A stretch of 64,000 nucleotides of DNA, from positions 4,928,533 to 4,992,532 of the forward strand of contig JAWZSP010000004.1 in assembly GCA_034401135.1 (NCBI GenBank). Reading direction: 5' to 3'. The notes under the pieces are model-generated. The model saw only the letters and a program-made list of their open reading frames with translations. It did no database searches and was not told the origin of the DNA. Positions 22,851 through 35,029 of the stretch are shown here, piece after piece. Both the position numbers and the translations under genes were made by a program. The stretch is from Volutella citrinella (lineage: Eukaryota; Ascomycota; Sordariomycetes; Hypocreales; Nectriaceae). Positions within the stretch are counted from its first letter, which is position 1; the number at the start of each line of letters is the position of its first letter.

Positions 22851-23825
22851 TCCGGCTGAGGATGTGCTCGTACGCGAACTCAAGAGTCTCATGCAAGTCG
22901 GCTCTCCGGCAGAAGGCGCCACGCAGTCGCCTTCTTTTGGCCAAAATCTAGCTGAGGGAGCTAGAGTCCGGGAGATTGCGCGTACGGCGATTGAGGTGAC
23001 GAAGCCACAGAAGTGGAAGCTGGGAAGGGAATTTGCGCAGCAGTGGCCGCTGTTTGACTGCTCTTCTGGTAAGTCTTGCTACTTCACAGCCTCATACGCC
23101 TCCGTAGATGTTGTTGGTCTTGACTAACTGATTGTAGTAATATCTAGATATGAGCGAACGCCTAGAATATTTGAAATCTGACCGTGTAACTATATAACTA
23201 CAAGAAATTTACGTGCTTCGTTCTCTGTGCTGTGATATGTGTTCTCTCTGGACAGGGCGTGGAACATCAGAATTTGATAGCCTCGGGAACTATTCTTAAG
23301 ACCTCGGCAGTGATGTCTTCCGCACATCTCTCACTGTGCATTGATGCAGATGAGATACTTCCTGATATCTTACCGAAGGTAGCGAATCACATGCTCTCTA
23401 TTGTCTCTTTTTCAATCCATGTTATAACTACCGGCGCTTCCAGGCTTGTCGTCGGAGGTTTCTACTGGAGGCTGGGGCAAACAGAGAAAGTGACGCCACC
23501 CCCGGATGTGCTGTTGCATTTTCCCCGCGCGGGGTAGCCCACTAGTAGCTTGTCCGCGGAGGAATCCCTGTCTATCGTGAGCGACTGATTGGCGAATTGC
23601 TCATGGTTTCGTAGATGAGGTCAGGAAAGTCTCCGTCATGCTGTGGTCTGTCACGAATTGTTTTGTAAGGTGGCCATTGGCTCTGTTTGGGTCGGTCATC
23701 ATGCAGCGACCGTGACATGTGTTTGGCCAACGGCACGATAAGTATTTCAAAGGGCCCTGAATATTTTCCGCACGGTTCCGGGGTGATATCGCCATCGAAC
23801 AGCGTCCTGAGCTTAGACTGCAACA
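22851..23825. other. Intergenic region before the P450 gene
   Basis: No protein is recognised on either strand apart from the edge of the GH3 fragment. It includes the P450 promoter. Confidence 0.4.
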
Positions 23826-25635
23826 ATGGCTATTCACTTGGATGCTACGACCGTGGCCGCATCCGCGGTGGCACTGGCAAGGCAAATTTCACCGTCTATT
23901 TGACAATGAGCTAACATGTCTAACAGTTGCTTGGCTATAACATTGCCTACGTCATCTACAACTACTTCTTCCACCCACTTGCCTGCTATCCCGGTCCAAA
24001 GCTCGCGGCCGTCTCAGAGCTGTGGTACGCGAAGCAATGGTAAGCAAACCAGTTGAGTAGAAGAGAGGTTAGTCACTGATGGATATTATCCAGGCTACAA
24101 AAGAAGTGGGCTTACGATCTCCTCGATCTATCCAAGAAATATGGAGACGTCGTTCGCATTGCCCCCAACGAGCTATTTTTCACTTCGATAGAGGCATTCG
24201 AGGACATATATGGGCATGCAAACAACAAAAAGAACAAGAAGCCCTTCCTCAAGTCGGAGTTCTATGACAATCCAGATGAAATGTCGCCATTAGGTGCGGA
24301 GCGGGATCCGGTGAGGCACAGCGAGACTCGCCGAAAGCTCGCCCATTCCTTCAGCGAATCTGCTCTGTCCCAACAAGTGCCCATGGTAATGGTACACATC
24401 AATTTGTTCCTAAAGCAGCTCGCCAAGTATGGAAAGGAACGCAATGGAGTGTCAGTTGACGAGGTACAGTCTTTCGAATTCAGGACTCCTAAGCTAATAC
24501 TAACAACCAAGAATAGTGGTACAACTGGCTTACTTTTGACATTATTGGCGACTTGGCATTCGGAGAATCCTTCCATGCTCTTGAAGAAGGTGAGTCGATA
24601 ACGAAGTCAGACGCAACCAACGTTGCTAAGTATTACAGTCAAATCGAACCCAGCCATCACTGCACTTATGAATGTCCTGTACACCGGCTCTGTTGCAAAC
24701 ATCTTTCGACGCCTCCCATACCTCATCCCACTGGCACCACTAATGGTACCTATCTCCAAACTAAAGAAAGAGCGAGTTCTCCACCAAGAGTTTGCCAGAG
24801 AGCTCATGAGGAAGCGCATCGAGCGGGGTAACGACCGGCCAGATTTCTTTGGCCATCTTCTCGTGAATAAAGAGACCATGCCGTCAGAGGAGTTCCTGCG
24901 TACAAATGCAAGCTCTCTGCTGATTGCAGGTTCTGAGACCACGGCCACGACGCTGGCGACCTTGACTTTTTATCTGCTGGAGGAGCCAGAGCGTCTGAAG
25001 ACGTTGCAGGATGAAGTTCGTTCAAATTTTACAAGCCACGAGGAAGTCAATGAGTCAAGCACAAGAGGTCTCGAATACTTGAATGCGGCTATCAAAGAGG
25101 CTCTTCGCATCTTTATCCCGCTGCCAATCAACGTTCCTCGCGTCAGTCCGGGAGCAATGGTGGATGGTCGTTATGTGCCGAAAGGGGTCAGTACCAGTCC
25201 ATCGACAATATGCATCTGTGTCGATGGGTATCACACATTTTAGTCGAGTTTTGGCTGACAGGTAAACTGCAGGTGATCGTATCCGGACATCAGTACACCC
25301 TCGGACACAGCGCTCGATACTTCACCGACCCAGAATCATTCCACCCTGAGCGCTGGCTGCCAACAAGTCATCCAAAGTACAACGAAAGGTACTCCAATGA
25401 CAACTTGGAAGCTTCGAGGCCATTCCTCATCGGCCCTCGAACCTGCCTTGGCAAGAATCTTGCATACATCGAACTACGAATTATCCTAGCCAAGTTGGTG
25501 CTTCTTTTCGACTGGGAAGCCATCCAAGAACTTGGGCCGGGCAAGGAGATTGACTGGATCAGAGACTCACGAACCCAGTTTCTGTGGTCAAAGCCAGATT
25601 TGAGAGTCAAATTTATCCAACGGATGGAGTTCTGA
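23826..25635 (+). CDS. Cytochrome P450 monooxygenase, six exons
   Basis: Haem-thiolate oxygenase, ER-anchored, of about 505 aa. Exons: 23826-23876, 23927-24039, 24094-24463, 24517-24589, 24639-25186, 25273-25635; all later junctions are GT-AG and in phase. An N-terminal membrane helix is followed by the proline-rich hinge [11 protein letters not shown]. The I-helix motif is AGSETT near residue 300, ExxR is in KEALR, the PERF-like segment is FHPERW, and the haem loop [10 protein letters not shown] has the ligand Cys near 443. The first intron is the uncertain point: a GC donor (GCAAGG at 23877) or a weak GT donor at 23868 both keep the frame. All catalytic motifs are intact. It ends 121 bp from the convergent flavoprotein gene. 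Confidence 0.88.
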
Positions 25636-25756
25636 GGCTTGGAATGAACCTCTGGTAGAGCCAACCCTGTCTTGAGTACGTAGAGATTAAGCCCGGACCC
25701 AGAACTGCCAGTAGTCTCCCCCGCCCTATGCTAAACTCGCGTCCCAGTCTAATCCA

Positions 25757-27459
25757 CTACTTCGCTTTAGCAGCATGCTCGCCAGCTCGCTTTCCAGAAA
25801 AGACACCATCGGCAAGAGACAAGCCGCTAACATAACTGTTTGAACACAAGCCGACAGCATTTCGTCCTGCAGCGTACAGACCCTTGATTCGACTGTTGTC
25901 CTCTCGAAGAACCAGGCCCGACTTGCCGTCAACCCTCAATCCTCCCAGTGTGAGACCGCTGACTGCTTGAAGTCCATCAGGCTTGGAGGAGATATCGAGA
26001 GCATGGAATGGACCTGTCGATATAGGGGTGCAGTATTCGGCTTCTTTTCTCATCGGGTCTTCCATCTTGTTTTCGATTGCTGTGTTGTATGCTTCAACCG
26101 TCTCGTGGAGCGCAGACGATGGGATGCTCATCTTGTGAGACAGCTGCTCGATTGATGAAGCTTTCTTGTAGTCCCAGCGCAACCAGTGGAGACGTTGAAT
26201 GGCTATTGGAAACTGAGTCTGCTTGGACATCTGTTGTTTAGCTTTGGCCCACTGCGTCGAGTCGAGGATGAGAAAGGCTGTGCTGTCATGCTGCCGAATC
26301 ATCTTGTCGGTAAGGGTGGCTCCGTATATGTCTTCCGCAATGAATCGACATCCTTCTCGGGACACTACCACGCCTTCGAGTAGCGCTGTAGGGGGGTACA
26401 AGAAGCGCCAGGCTGACATATTGTTCATGTCGCCCACAGAGCCGCCAGCTGCCTGCCCCAGCTTGATACCCGATCCGTTATCCCGTCTAGTGCCGAGAGG
26501 GGCGACGTGACGGAATTCCGGGGCGTACTGCTTTCTCATGGCCGGGTTGAATGCAAAACCGCCGGCAGCTAAGACGGCGGCAGGGGCATTTATACTGGCA
26601 TCCAGCGCATGGCGATTCCACAGCTTATCGGCGCGGTTCAGGAACAAGTCGGCGAGTTCAGGCAACATCAGCTGCCATTGCTTGCCAAACTCAGTCAGAG
26701 CCCTGTGTCTTCGAAAGGGTGCACTTGACGGGTCAAGGTGCTTGAGTGTGACACCGGTGACAGCTGCTTGGGCATCAACATTCACGGCGTCGACCCTGCT
26801 GGTGGGTAGCACGCGCACGCCCAACTTCTTGGCACTCTCGAACGGAGCCTTCCAAAGCGCGCCGCCCGAGAAGCCTGGGCTGGCCATGCGATGGCCTCGG
26901 GGTGCTGGGGTGGCAATCTTGTTGAATGGGTATGACTTTTCGTTGCCCGAGAAGTATAGGTAGTGGGCGTCGGTCGGATAGCTGGTCTTGTAGGGGCAGA
27001 GGGAGCCCTCGAACCGGGCGCCATGCTTCTCCATCCACTTGAGTCGGGACACACTGCCTTTGCAAAAGTCCCAGAGTGTGTCCTGGTCGACTGCACCCTG
27101 GATCTCTTCTTGCAGATACAGAAACATATTCTCCGCCGTATCGTCCCCGTAGCCCGCAGCCTTTTGATGATCTGTGCCGCCACCGGCATACACGACGCCG
27201 CCCGACATGGCCAAGGCACCCCCCCCCCCCCCCCGTGCGAGTGGTCTAGCAGAATGACAGAGGCGCCCTGTTCGGCGGCAGCAATGCTTGCAGAGACTCC
27301 AGCTACTCCAGCACCGACGACAATGAGGTCTGCATCGGCAAGAGGAGCACTCTTTGCGGCGTAGTTGCGGATTGACGCCGAGGGAGTGCGGGGTCGGGAA
27401 GAGGCGACATGATGTCGTGGTCGGCAGGCGGGGCCTACCAACTTGAGGGAGACACGCAT
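25757..27459 (-). CDS. FAD-binding oxidoreductase (FAD_binding_2 family) with a homopolymer frame break
   Basis: Flavoprotein of the fumarate-reductase/ketosteroid-dehydrogenase superfamily. The ATG at 27459 gives a basic, Ser/Arg-rich mitochondrial-type presequence (...ASIRNYAAKSAP). It is followed by DLIVVGAGVAGVSASIAAAE, the GxGxxG FAD-binding fold at residues 49-54. After VILLDHSH comes a run of 16 G (C run at 27219-27234), which puts the rest (AMSGGVVYAGGGTDHQKAAG...) one base out of frame; 17 or 14 G would restore one protein of about 567 residues. The downstream part is wholly open and ends with the second FAD-contact segment GLYAAGRNAVG and NSYVSGLSLADGVF. Either a sequencing error in the tract or a real frameshift or variable tract. 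Confidence 0.78.
27219..27234. repeat. C16/G16 mononucleotide tract inside a coding region
   Basis: Sixteen C on the plus strand split the two reading frames of the flavoprotein gene. It is a hot spot for slippage and for base-calling error. Confidence 0.85.
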
Positions 27460-27920
27460 AATGTGTGGGGTGAAAGATTGAAGAGGGACAGGACTTTCCA
27501 AAGGAGTGTTGATTCTAGATGTAGAGCCCCGCAATGGCGTGGTCGGTTGGGTCGTCAAAAGATAGTACACGATTCGTGACAAACTGAATTCCGTGCAAGG
27601 GTAGTAGATGAAATACCGTCATCTCTCATGTATATCGGCGGACTCTCCGCTCCCGGGATCCTCGGGACCCTCGCCGTCCTCGACTCTGAGCTCGGCGTTT
27701 CATGGGCCGCCGAGACTCCGGTCCCGACAAGGCATACGCCGGGCACTTTTCTTCTCCCTCCATCGAGAAACTAGCCCGGCCGTCCTCGGCAATGCATCAC
27801 CTGAAGCCGGCCTTTACTTGGGGTAGATAGTTGGGCCGTTGCTCCCGGTTTCCCCTGTTAACGACATCCGCAACCTCTCCGACCACAGCGAACATCCGAA
27901 GCATACTTCACAAAGACACC

Positions 27921-29361
27921 ATGTGGAATTCTCGACGCCGTCTATTGTTACTTGGCCGTGGGGCTCGCCGAGTTGGCCGCGTGGCACATGGCCATATGGG
28001 AGGCCGGCGATTGTACACGAAGTCAGCAAAGTCAGTCGCATCGGCTGATGCCGCTGTGTCCTTTGATGAGGGGACGGATGTGCTGATTTTTGGATCTGGA
28101 GCTGGAGCGTTGACGGCCAGCTTGCGAGCATCCAACCTCGGCCTGCGCAGTATTGTCATCGAGAAGGAAGAAATACTCGGCGGCGCATCGCGCATATCTG
28201 GTGGAGGACTCTGGATTCCATGCAACCCTGTGTCAAAGGCCGCTGGCATCAAAGACTCAGAGATGGGCGCCCTGAAATACTTTGAGCGAGCCGTGGGCGA
28301 CGTCGGACCAGCCTCATCCATCGAAAAGAGACGAGCATATGTCAGACATGGGCCCGAGATGATCGACTTCCTCCAGCAGCAGGGCTTCGCTTTCCACTTC
28401 AGCAAGGGCTATCCCGACTACTACCCGGCTATGGATGGTGCAATGGGCAAAGGCGGCGGTCGAAACATCGAGTCCAAGGTCTTCAACGCCAAGAAACTTG
28501 GGACGTGGAATGCCAAACTGGGGCCTTTGGAGATCCCAGCGGCCATCTACACCAACGATGCGGCTACATTCATCCAGATGGCTTCTTCCTTGAGAAATTT
28601 GCCAACACCACGCGCAAGATGCTCCCTCTGATAGGCAAAGCGCTCCTGGGTCACAGCTCAACGAGCATGGGGAGGGGCTTGGTGGCCCAGCTTCTGTGGC
28701 TTAATATCCAGCAGAAGAAGAATGACATTCGGGTCAAAAACAGCCTGTCCAAGCTGCTCCAAGGCTCGGAAGGCGATGTCATTGGCGCCGAGGTCTGAAC
28801 CGCAGGTGGCGTCAGGAAGATCAAGGCTACTCGGGGCATCATTCTGGCGGCTGGAGGCTTTGCACACAACCGGGCCATGCGCGAGCGCTACATGCCGAAG
28901 CCGGTGAGCACTGAGTGGAAAAACTCGCCCAAGGGAGACACGGGCGATGCCATTGAGGAAGACATGCGCCTGGGCGCGGCCACGGCACTCCTGGACGAGG
29001 CCTGGTGGGTGCTATCCCAGCCTGGCTCATCATGGACTCCAGCCACCGCAACAATTACATGCTTGGTGGACTGTTCGCAAGGCAGAAGCCTTCCAAAGAA
29101 GCTCTGGCCGAAAAGCTCATCTTCTCAGCCCTGACACTTGCGGAGCTAGCCGCCCAGATCGGCGTGGATGCCAAAGGACTGCAAACCACGACGGACAGAT
29201 ACAACGACATGTGCCTCAAGGGGGTCGATGAAGATTTTGGAAAGGGCGCCAGTGAATATGATCAATTCTTTGGCGACCAAGGCGTCGGCCCGAATCCCAA
29301 CCTTGGCCCCGTGAAGAAGGCGCCGTATTATGCGATTCAAATCTGGCCGGGGGATCTAGGA
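27921..29361 (+). pseudogene. Decayed ketosteroid-dehydrogenase-like flavoprotein
   Basis: The intact beginning is MWNSRRRLLLLGRGARRVG (mitochondrial-type presequence), TDVLIFGSGAGALTASLRA (FAD GxGxxG) and EKEEILGGASRISGGGLWIP. This pattern is typical of 3-ketosteroid delta-1-dehydrogenase-like enzymes, as is the late segment APYYAIQIWPGDLGT. Lesions: a frameshift near 28580, an in-frame TGA at 28796-28798 before 'TAGGVRKIKATRGIILAAGG', an internal deletion near 29005 after DEAWW, and loss of the C-terminus beyond 29361, where AT-rich sequence begins. It lies head-to-head with the flavoprotein at 25757-27459 across 461 bp, suggesting a former co-regulated pair. Confidence 0.75.
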
Positions 29362-29910
29362 ACCTGGGTTCCAGTACTTAATATACACCGAGCCTTTTAT
29401 CTTACTTATTATATTCTTACTACAGATCTATCGCAGCTTTAGGCTGCTATTATACAGCAAGCCAACCAGTTTAGAGTACGAGCGAACTGAGGCGACAATA
29501 TTCCTTATTTCAAGGAGCCTCAGTTGCTCTTCTAATCACACGACCTAAAGAATATATTTGCGCAACCGAGTATACACGAGAGCATGTGACTCTTCCGCGA
29601 CGCAATTCTGGCCAATCTAGATCCAACACGGCTCGATGTTCACTCCTGCTAGCTGGATATCGGCAGTCGAGAGTTGTCGGATCCAATAGCGATAATATAT
29701 TGTCTGCATGCTTACCCGGCTTCTTGCAGGGGTCATACATCATTATATAAGCTAGTCATTTACATAATATACTCTTAATAGGAACAAGGCTCATTTAAGT
29801 TATTCAAGCTGCAGGGTCCATATTCACCTGTTCTCCTAGAGTGATGCGCATGCTTTGCCCAATTATGGGCCTGGCCACTGAATGGGCCCAACAACCCTGC
29901 CGGTCTTAAC
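29362..29910. other. AT-rich intergenic region, likely transposon debris
   Basis: The flavoprotein relic stops abruptly here. The sequence is AT-rich with no readable protein. Confidence 0.35.
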
Positions 29911-31128
29911 TTATGAGGCCGCAGCAATAGTAACCGGTGCAGGGGAACTACTCGCAGGCGTGAATTCGGCCGTGTCGCGTGTTTCGGCGCCGACGCGATA
30001 GCCGATTGCAGTAATGCCCTGCGCGTCATTGAGGCCCCAGGCGTTGGCGCTGTCGTCGTGCACCGTGGTCCGGCGAAGGTCACGGCGGTACTTGCCGGCA
30101 AAGGAGCCGCCGGCGGCGCGGTGGAGGAGGGCGCGGTTGTCCCACATGACGATGTCGCCAGGCTGCTCCCACTCAAAGGTATAGACGTATTGTGGCTGCG
30201 TCACGTGCGCCTTCAGATTGTCACGTAGCTTGGCGGACTCGTCGTTGGAGAGGCCTTCGATGTGATGTAGATGGGCACCGATATAGAGGTTCGCACGACC
30301 GCTGCCCTCGTGGATCTGGATAAGGCGATGGCGAGCCATGGGGAACTTGGTGGGATCCACGGCCTTGAAGTACTCAGGGGAACCGAGCTTACGCGACTGA
30401 GCCAGGGTGTGGCATCCAACGTAGTTATTCTTGATAAGGTCCATCTTTAGGGTCTCGGGTAAGTCGACAAAGGCGGTGCGGGTGTCGGCAAACTCGGTAT
30501 GACCGCCGTTGCCTTTGGGGGGGAGCTCGACAGCGCGAAGGAGGGAGAAGCTGGCTCGGCGGAAGTTGTAGCTGGAATCGGTGTGGAAGAGTTGGTTGCC
30601 CTAGCAAGGAGTTAGTTATGCAAGGCCAGGTCAGGGGTGCGTCGCAGAGGCAGTCGTCTTCAGTCAGTTCAATCTGTGTCTCCTTACTCGGTTAGAATGA
30701 GCACGAGCGCACTCGGGATCGAGGACAGAGCCGTCATCGTCGATGTTTCCAGCATCAAAAAGCTCTGGGTATTCGTATCGTAGCTTACGGTCGCCTGTGA
30801 CAAACCGCTTCATGTTGTCGAGATCACCAAGTTTCCAAGAAAAGTCGACATGAGCCTTATCGTCTAGACCAGTGTTGCGGAAGATACAGAAGCCATACTA
30901 GATGAAGGAGTCGAGCGTTAGTAGGAATTTCTCTGGATAGAGATAGAGGGAGAGGGGAGAGACGGGGGAAAAGAGTTCATCGCCGTTTACCTTATTACCA
31001 GCCCTGGTGATTTCCTGGACAGTGTCGTCGTCGAGGTTGTTCCAGTCAGATACCTGGACCTCAGCCCCGAAAGTAGGGTGGACAGGCTTGACAGTAATCT
31101 TTATAAAGGAAGTATCGACACCGGCCAT
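29911..31128 (-). CDS. TauD/TfdA-type Fe(II)/2-oxoglutarate dioxygenase
   Basis: Non-haem iron oxygenase that couples 2-oxoglutarate decarboxylation to substrate oxidation. Three exons: 30991-31128, 30688-30897 and 29911-30600. The introns 30898-30990 and 30601-30687 are GT-AG at phase 0. The product is 345 aa. The iron-binding facial triad is visible: FHTDSS (His122, Asp124) and NRALLHRA (His276). The 2-oxoglutarate Arg is likely within YRRDLRRT (288-293). An upstream in-frame ATG at 31149 is possible, but MAGVDTSFIKITVKP fits the family start. Close in pattern to fungal alkylsulfonate/2,4-D dioxygenase relatives; the substrate cannot be told. Divergent from the MFS transporter, so a shared regulatory region is likely. 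Confidence 0.87.
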
Positions 31129-32233
31129 GATGACTTGATAAACAGACACAGTCGGGTATAGAATGTCTCACACCACACTTGAAGGGGCAAATCAATGTTA
31201 AGAGGAGTATGCTCAAGGAATAAGCTTGTATGCGATAGCGAAGTGGATTAAATAGAACTGCTCTAAGACAAGAAAATGTTCAAGATGCCTTGGGTTATAT
31301 AGTTTAATCTTTCATCTAGCATGACGTACAGATATGCATATACATGGGTGTATTCCACACGGCTAAATCAATTTACCTGCATCCGCTGGTACAGGCTACA
31401 CTAGTAGATAACCCTTGCCGTATGTTTGAGGAAGTAGTTAGTACTCGGCATACTTGAATCCTTTTACATGAAGGCCCTGTCGGGGAGAGACGCGGACGAA
31501 AGCGAACAGGGGGTCCTGGGGCGGGGTAATAGATCTGGGCTCCTCGGAAATGTCGGGGAACGACGGGGATAGAAATTATAGAGAGCCGCGGGGAGGCGAA
31601 GTGCGTATTGCTGAAGAGACACATGTCGGCATACTTTATCGGTAGATGGGTTTCCCTTCCCAAGTTATTGTTCTTGTCACAAGCTTAGCCACATCCGCGA
31701 ACCTAGTAAGGTTTGGACTCCTGTTGTCTCCCACGTATCTCCACATTTTTCGTCCGCGTCTTTCCCCGAGATCTCCATCCTGATGCACGACTCAGCCTAG
31801 TGTCGCGTCCACCCAATAAGGGGGCAAGCATTGCGAATAACGACCCTCTAGTCACTTTAGTCTACTGCATGCGTTCTAGGCCGCCCAAACCCCCCAGACT
31901 CTTTCCCCGCATGTTGAATAATTCCTGGGGAAAGAAACCTCGGGTATGGGGTGGGGGTGGGATCTGAGTTGGACCTTTGTCCCCCTCGATTTCGTCGCCA
32001 GGTTTGCGCTCGGCAACCGATACGAGTTTCTGTTCCGCCTCTCTGTCTATTCGACACCATTCTATAAATTCCTACCTCTACGTCCTTGTTAATCATGCCC
32101 TTTTTTCAGTTCTTCCGTTCAACCTCACTCTTCTCTAAGAATCGCAATTTATCCCTCTTTAACTAGTACCAGGGCCAAGAGACAGGCCCTTCGACTTCCA
32201 GAGACAGCCATCAAAACCCTCTCCTCGGCCAAG
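31129..32233. other. Bidirectional intergenic region between dioxygenase and transporter
   Basis: A 1.1-kb divergent promoter region. The last 130 bases before the transporter are pyrimidine-rich, as often seen near fungal transcription starts. No gene is supported. Confidence 0.4.
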
Positions 32234-34097
32234 ATGACGGCTGCAAGCAACACGGTGCCAGATGTCACCACGCGCGAGGTCCGCGCGAACTGGCGACAGA
32301 ATGTCCGCACCATCTGGTTCTGCTTCATTGTTTCCACCGCCACCCTCCAATACGGCCTCGATATATCCATCATCAATGCCGCCCAGGCCCAGAAGGGCTT
32401 TCTCATGGTCTTCGGCCACCCGAACCCCAACGCACCCCAAGGATACGGTATCGCGCCGTCATTTCAACAGTCCATCACCAGTCTCATGAACGTCGGTCTT
32501 GTCGTCGGTTCCTTCACGCTCGAATTCTTTACCGACCGCCTAGGCCGCAGAAAGAATTTCATCGTGGGTTCGGTGGCGGCAATCTGTGCAAACCTCATCC
32601 TCATCCTCTCTACCAACAAGAGCGCCGTCATCTTTGGCCGTTTTCTTTTCGGTGTCTCTAACGGTTACTATATCGGATTTACCAGCATCTACATATCCGA
32701 AGCGGCACCACCATATCTTCGGGGTTCGCTGGTTAGCTTCGTGCAGGTGTCCGTCTGTATCGGCACTGTCATTGGTGCCGTCGTCAACAATGCAACTAAG
32801 CATCTCGAGACCCGCCTCGCCTACCAGATCCCTCTCTTCTGTCTGTTCTTTATTCCGGTCTTTTGGTTCTTTAACGCTTTCTTGATCCCCGAGTCGCCTC
32901 GCTGGCTGATCATGAAGGGTCGCCCTGATGGTGCCCGGATTCACCTCTTCCGTCTGCGGGGGCCTTCTTACCCTGCCGAACTCATCGAAGCCGAGATCGC
33001 TGCTATCGTGCAGGCCGTTGAGAGTGAGAAAGACACCAAGATTCGTGGCTGGCGCGCTGTTCGCCTCATGCTCAGCCCTGCCGAGCTCCGCCGGACCCTC
33101 CTGACCGTCGCTTGTGGTGCCATGCACGCGGCGAGTGGTTTCCCCTTCATCTCCAGCTATAAGACGTACTTCTTCCAGATCGCCAAATCTCAGAGTCCCT
33201 TCATCGACTCCATCATCGTTACCACAGTGTCTCTTGTCGGAGCCATCTCCGGTCTCTTCCTTCACCGCTACGTAGGACGTCGCCCGGCTCTTATGTTTGG
33301 ATTCGGAGGCCAGGCTGTCCTTATGCTTGTCATCGCCGCTGTCTGGCACGCCAGTCCAGGTACCGTCACAACTGGCAAAGTTATTGTCGCCGTGGTTGTT
33401 GTGTTCCAGTGCCTCTATTCTGCTATCGTCGGTCCCGGCTCCTGGATCGTCACTAGCGAGATTCCTAGCAACCGACTGCGAGCTACGACCTTTGGCTTTG
33501 GTAACGGGATTGGCTTTGTCGCCTACTTCGTGATTGCCTTCACCACGCCTTACTTTATTAACCCTGAGGCTTTGAATATTGGTCCAAAGGGTTTGTCTCG
33601 CCTGCTTTCCTACCAGACGGCTTGCCGTTGCCTCTCCTTGCTCCCTTTGCCGAGAGGAGTGTCGTGTGACTGACAAAAACGTAATCTCATAGTTGGTTAC
33701 ATCTGGCTCGGATCTAACGCGGTCACCGTCATCTTCATTTTCTTCTTCCTTCCGGTAAGAATGTCACAAGGATTGGCTAGTCCATTGGTTGGAACACTTT
33801 ACTAATTGCGTCTTTCAACGCAGGAAACTCACCGCCGGTCCCTCGAAAATATTGATGAGATGTTCTACAACAAAGTTCCCACCCGCAAGTTCAAGGGTAT
33901 GTAGGCCACCAAAATCTCTTCTATATCTGACCTATTCATCTCGGTGAACGGCGTTGCTAATTATTTCTCTTCTTTGTATAGGCTATAAGTGCACGGGAGT
34001 TGTCCTACGTCCTGAGGAAAGTGACAAGGCCCTTGCAATCGAATCCGAATCTGGCACAGCTGAGCACCTTGAGGAGCAAGCCACTCACAAGATGTAG
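32234..34097 (+). CDS. MFS sugar-type transporter
   Basis: Major facilitator permease of 535 aa with about 12 membrane helices. Exons: 32234-33590, 33693-33754, 33824-33896 and 33982-34097, GT-AG introns with matching phases ('GPKV|GYIWLGSN', 'FFFLP|ETHRRSLENIDE', 'KFKG|YKCTG'). Sugar-transporter signatures: FFTDRLGRRKNFIVG after helix 2, FGRFLFGVSNGYYIGFTSIY with SEAAPPYLRG, PESPRWLIMKGR after helix 6, and PETHRRSLENIDE after helix 12. The substrate may be a sugar or another small polar compound, since these signatures also occur in quinate, lactose and cellodextrin carriers. Its position between a dioxygenase and a Zn2Cys6 regulator suggests uptake of a compound the cluster metabolises. Confidence 0.88.
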
Positions 34098-35029
34098 TTG
34101 TTAGGTTTGGCCTATATTCTTTTCTTCGTAACCTTGGTCACCCGTTATTTGAGATGCGCCAAGACTATCTACAAGGAGAAATGGCACAGTTATATCACAG
34201 GCACCTATTTCTGCGGGCCTGGTAGTGAATAGTAACTGAGGTTGATTTTTATTCGGTGCTGTCTGTTGGAGTCAGGGCTTTGATGCCAAAATGAGTGGTG
34301 ATCTCTTAAAGGACTCTAAAACTACCGGCCTTAATACCTTGGTTTTGGTATGTCTAAAAGCATAGCGCTTATAACGCGAAGAGATTATACTTAACTCAGA
34401 GAGTTAATAATACTATTTCTTATAAAATTATAACTATTTAAAGTTATAGTGTTTAATTATTATAAATGCGAAGTTCAATACAGTCGCGTGAAAAGGTGGG
34501 GTTGCATCGTCACTTTTGCTTCCCCACTGTACGATGGTCCCTAACTACTTCAGGTTAGAATCAGTTATCTGATTATGTGGCTTCGGAGATCATAGGCTCT
34601 CGTCTTTGTCTTCGTTATTTGGCTCCAACTTTCAACTCAATTAAGGTGTGCAGGGACACGTCCCACGGCCACACAGGTACAGACAACTGCAAAACGCGAG
34701 TCAAGCAGAACGGAAAGCACAGCAGTAAAGAACCACCCACCCTCAGGCTTCTTCATGCCCCATCGTTGGCTTCGATAACCGAAAACCCCGCCAAACGACG
34801 TCACTCTTGCGAACCCAAGGGACCAGGACAGCCCCCGCCCAGGACAGCCCCCGCCCAGGACAGCCCCCGCCCAGGCATCCCCATCCGGCCCAGCGACCTC
34901 CGTCAGATTGGCTTCAGCCACGATCACCACCCAAGACGTGGACTGCGCAACGCCTCCATCGCCGAAGGGACCGCGACCGACCACTCTCAAAGACACGCCA
35001 ATCCCGGACGCGATCTCGGCCCAGAAGTC
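34098..35029. other. Intergenic region with AT-rich stretch and repeat-bearing leader
   Basis: AT-rich debris at about 34370-34470, followed by the GC-rich leader of the next regulator. A frame open upstream of 35030 lacks an ATG in a convincing context. Confidence 0.4.
34824..34871 (+). repeat. Three tandem copies of a 16-bp GC-rich unit
   Basis: CAGGACAGCCCCCGCC occurs three times head to tail, starting 206 bases upstream of the regulator's ATG at 35030. A fourth partial copy diverges after 'cagg'. It may be a protein-binding array or simple slippage. Confidence 0.75.

Noticed and set aside
31373..31663. A 96-codon minus-strand frame between the dioxygenase and transporter
   Set aside because: Low-complexity Pro/Arg-rich translation, no motif, and it lies in a divergent promoter region.
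32540..33676. A long open frame (378 codons) antisense to the MFS transporter
   Set aside because: It is the mirror of a GC-rich coding exon; its translation is Asp/Arg/Gly-rich without domain features, while the plus strand has clear transporter motifs.
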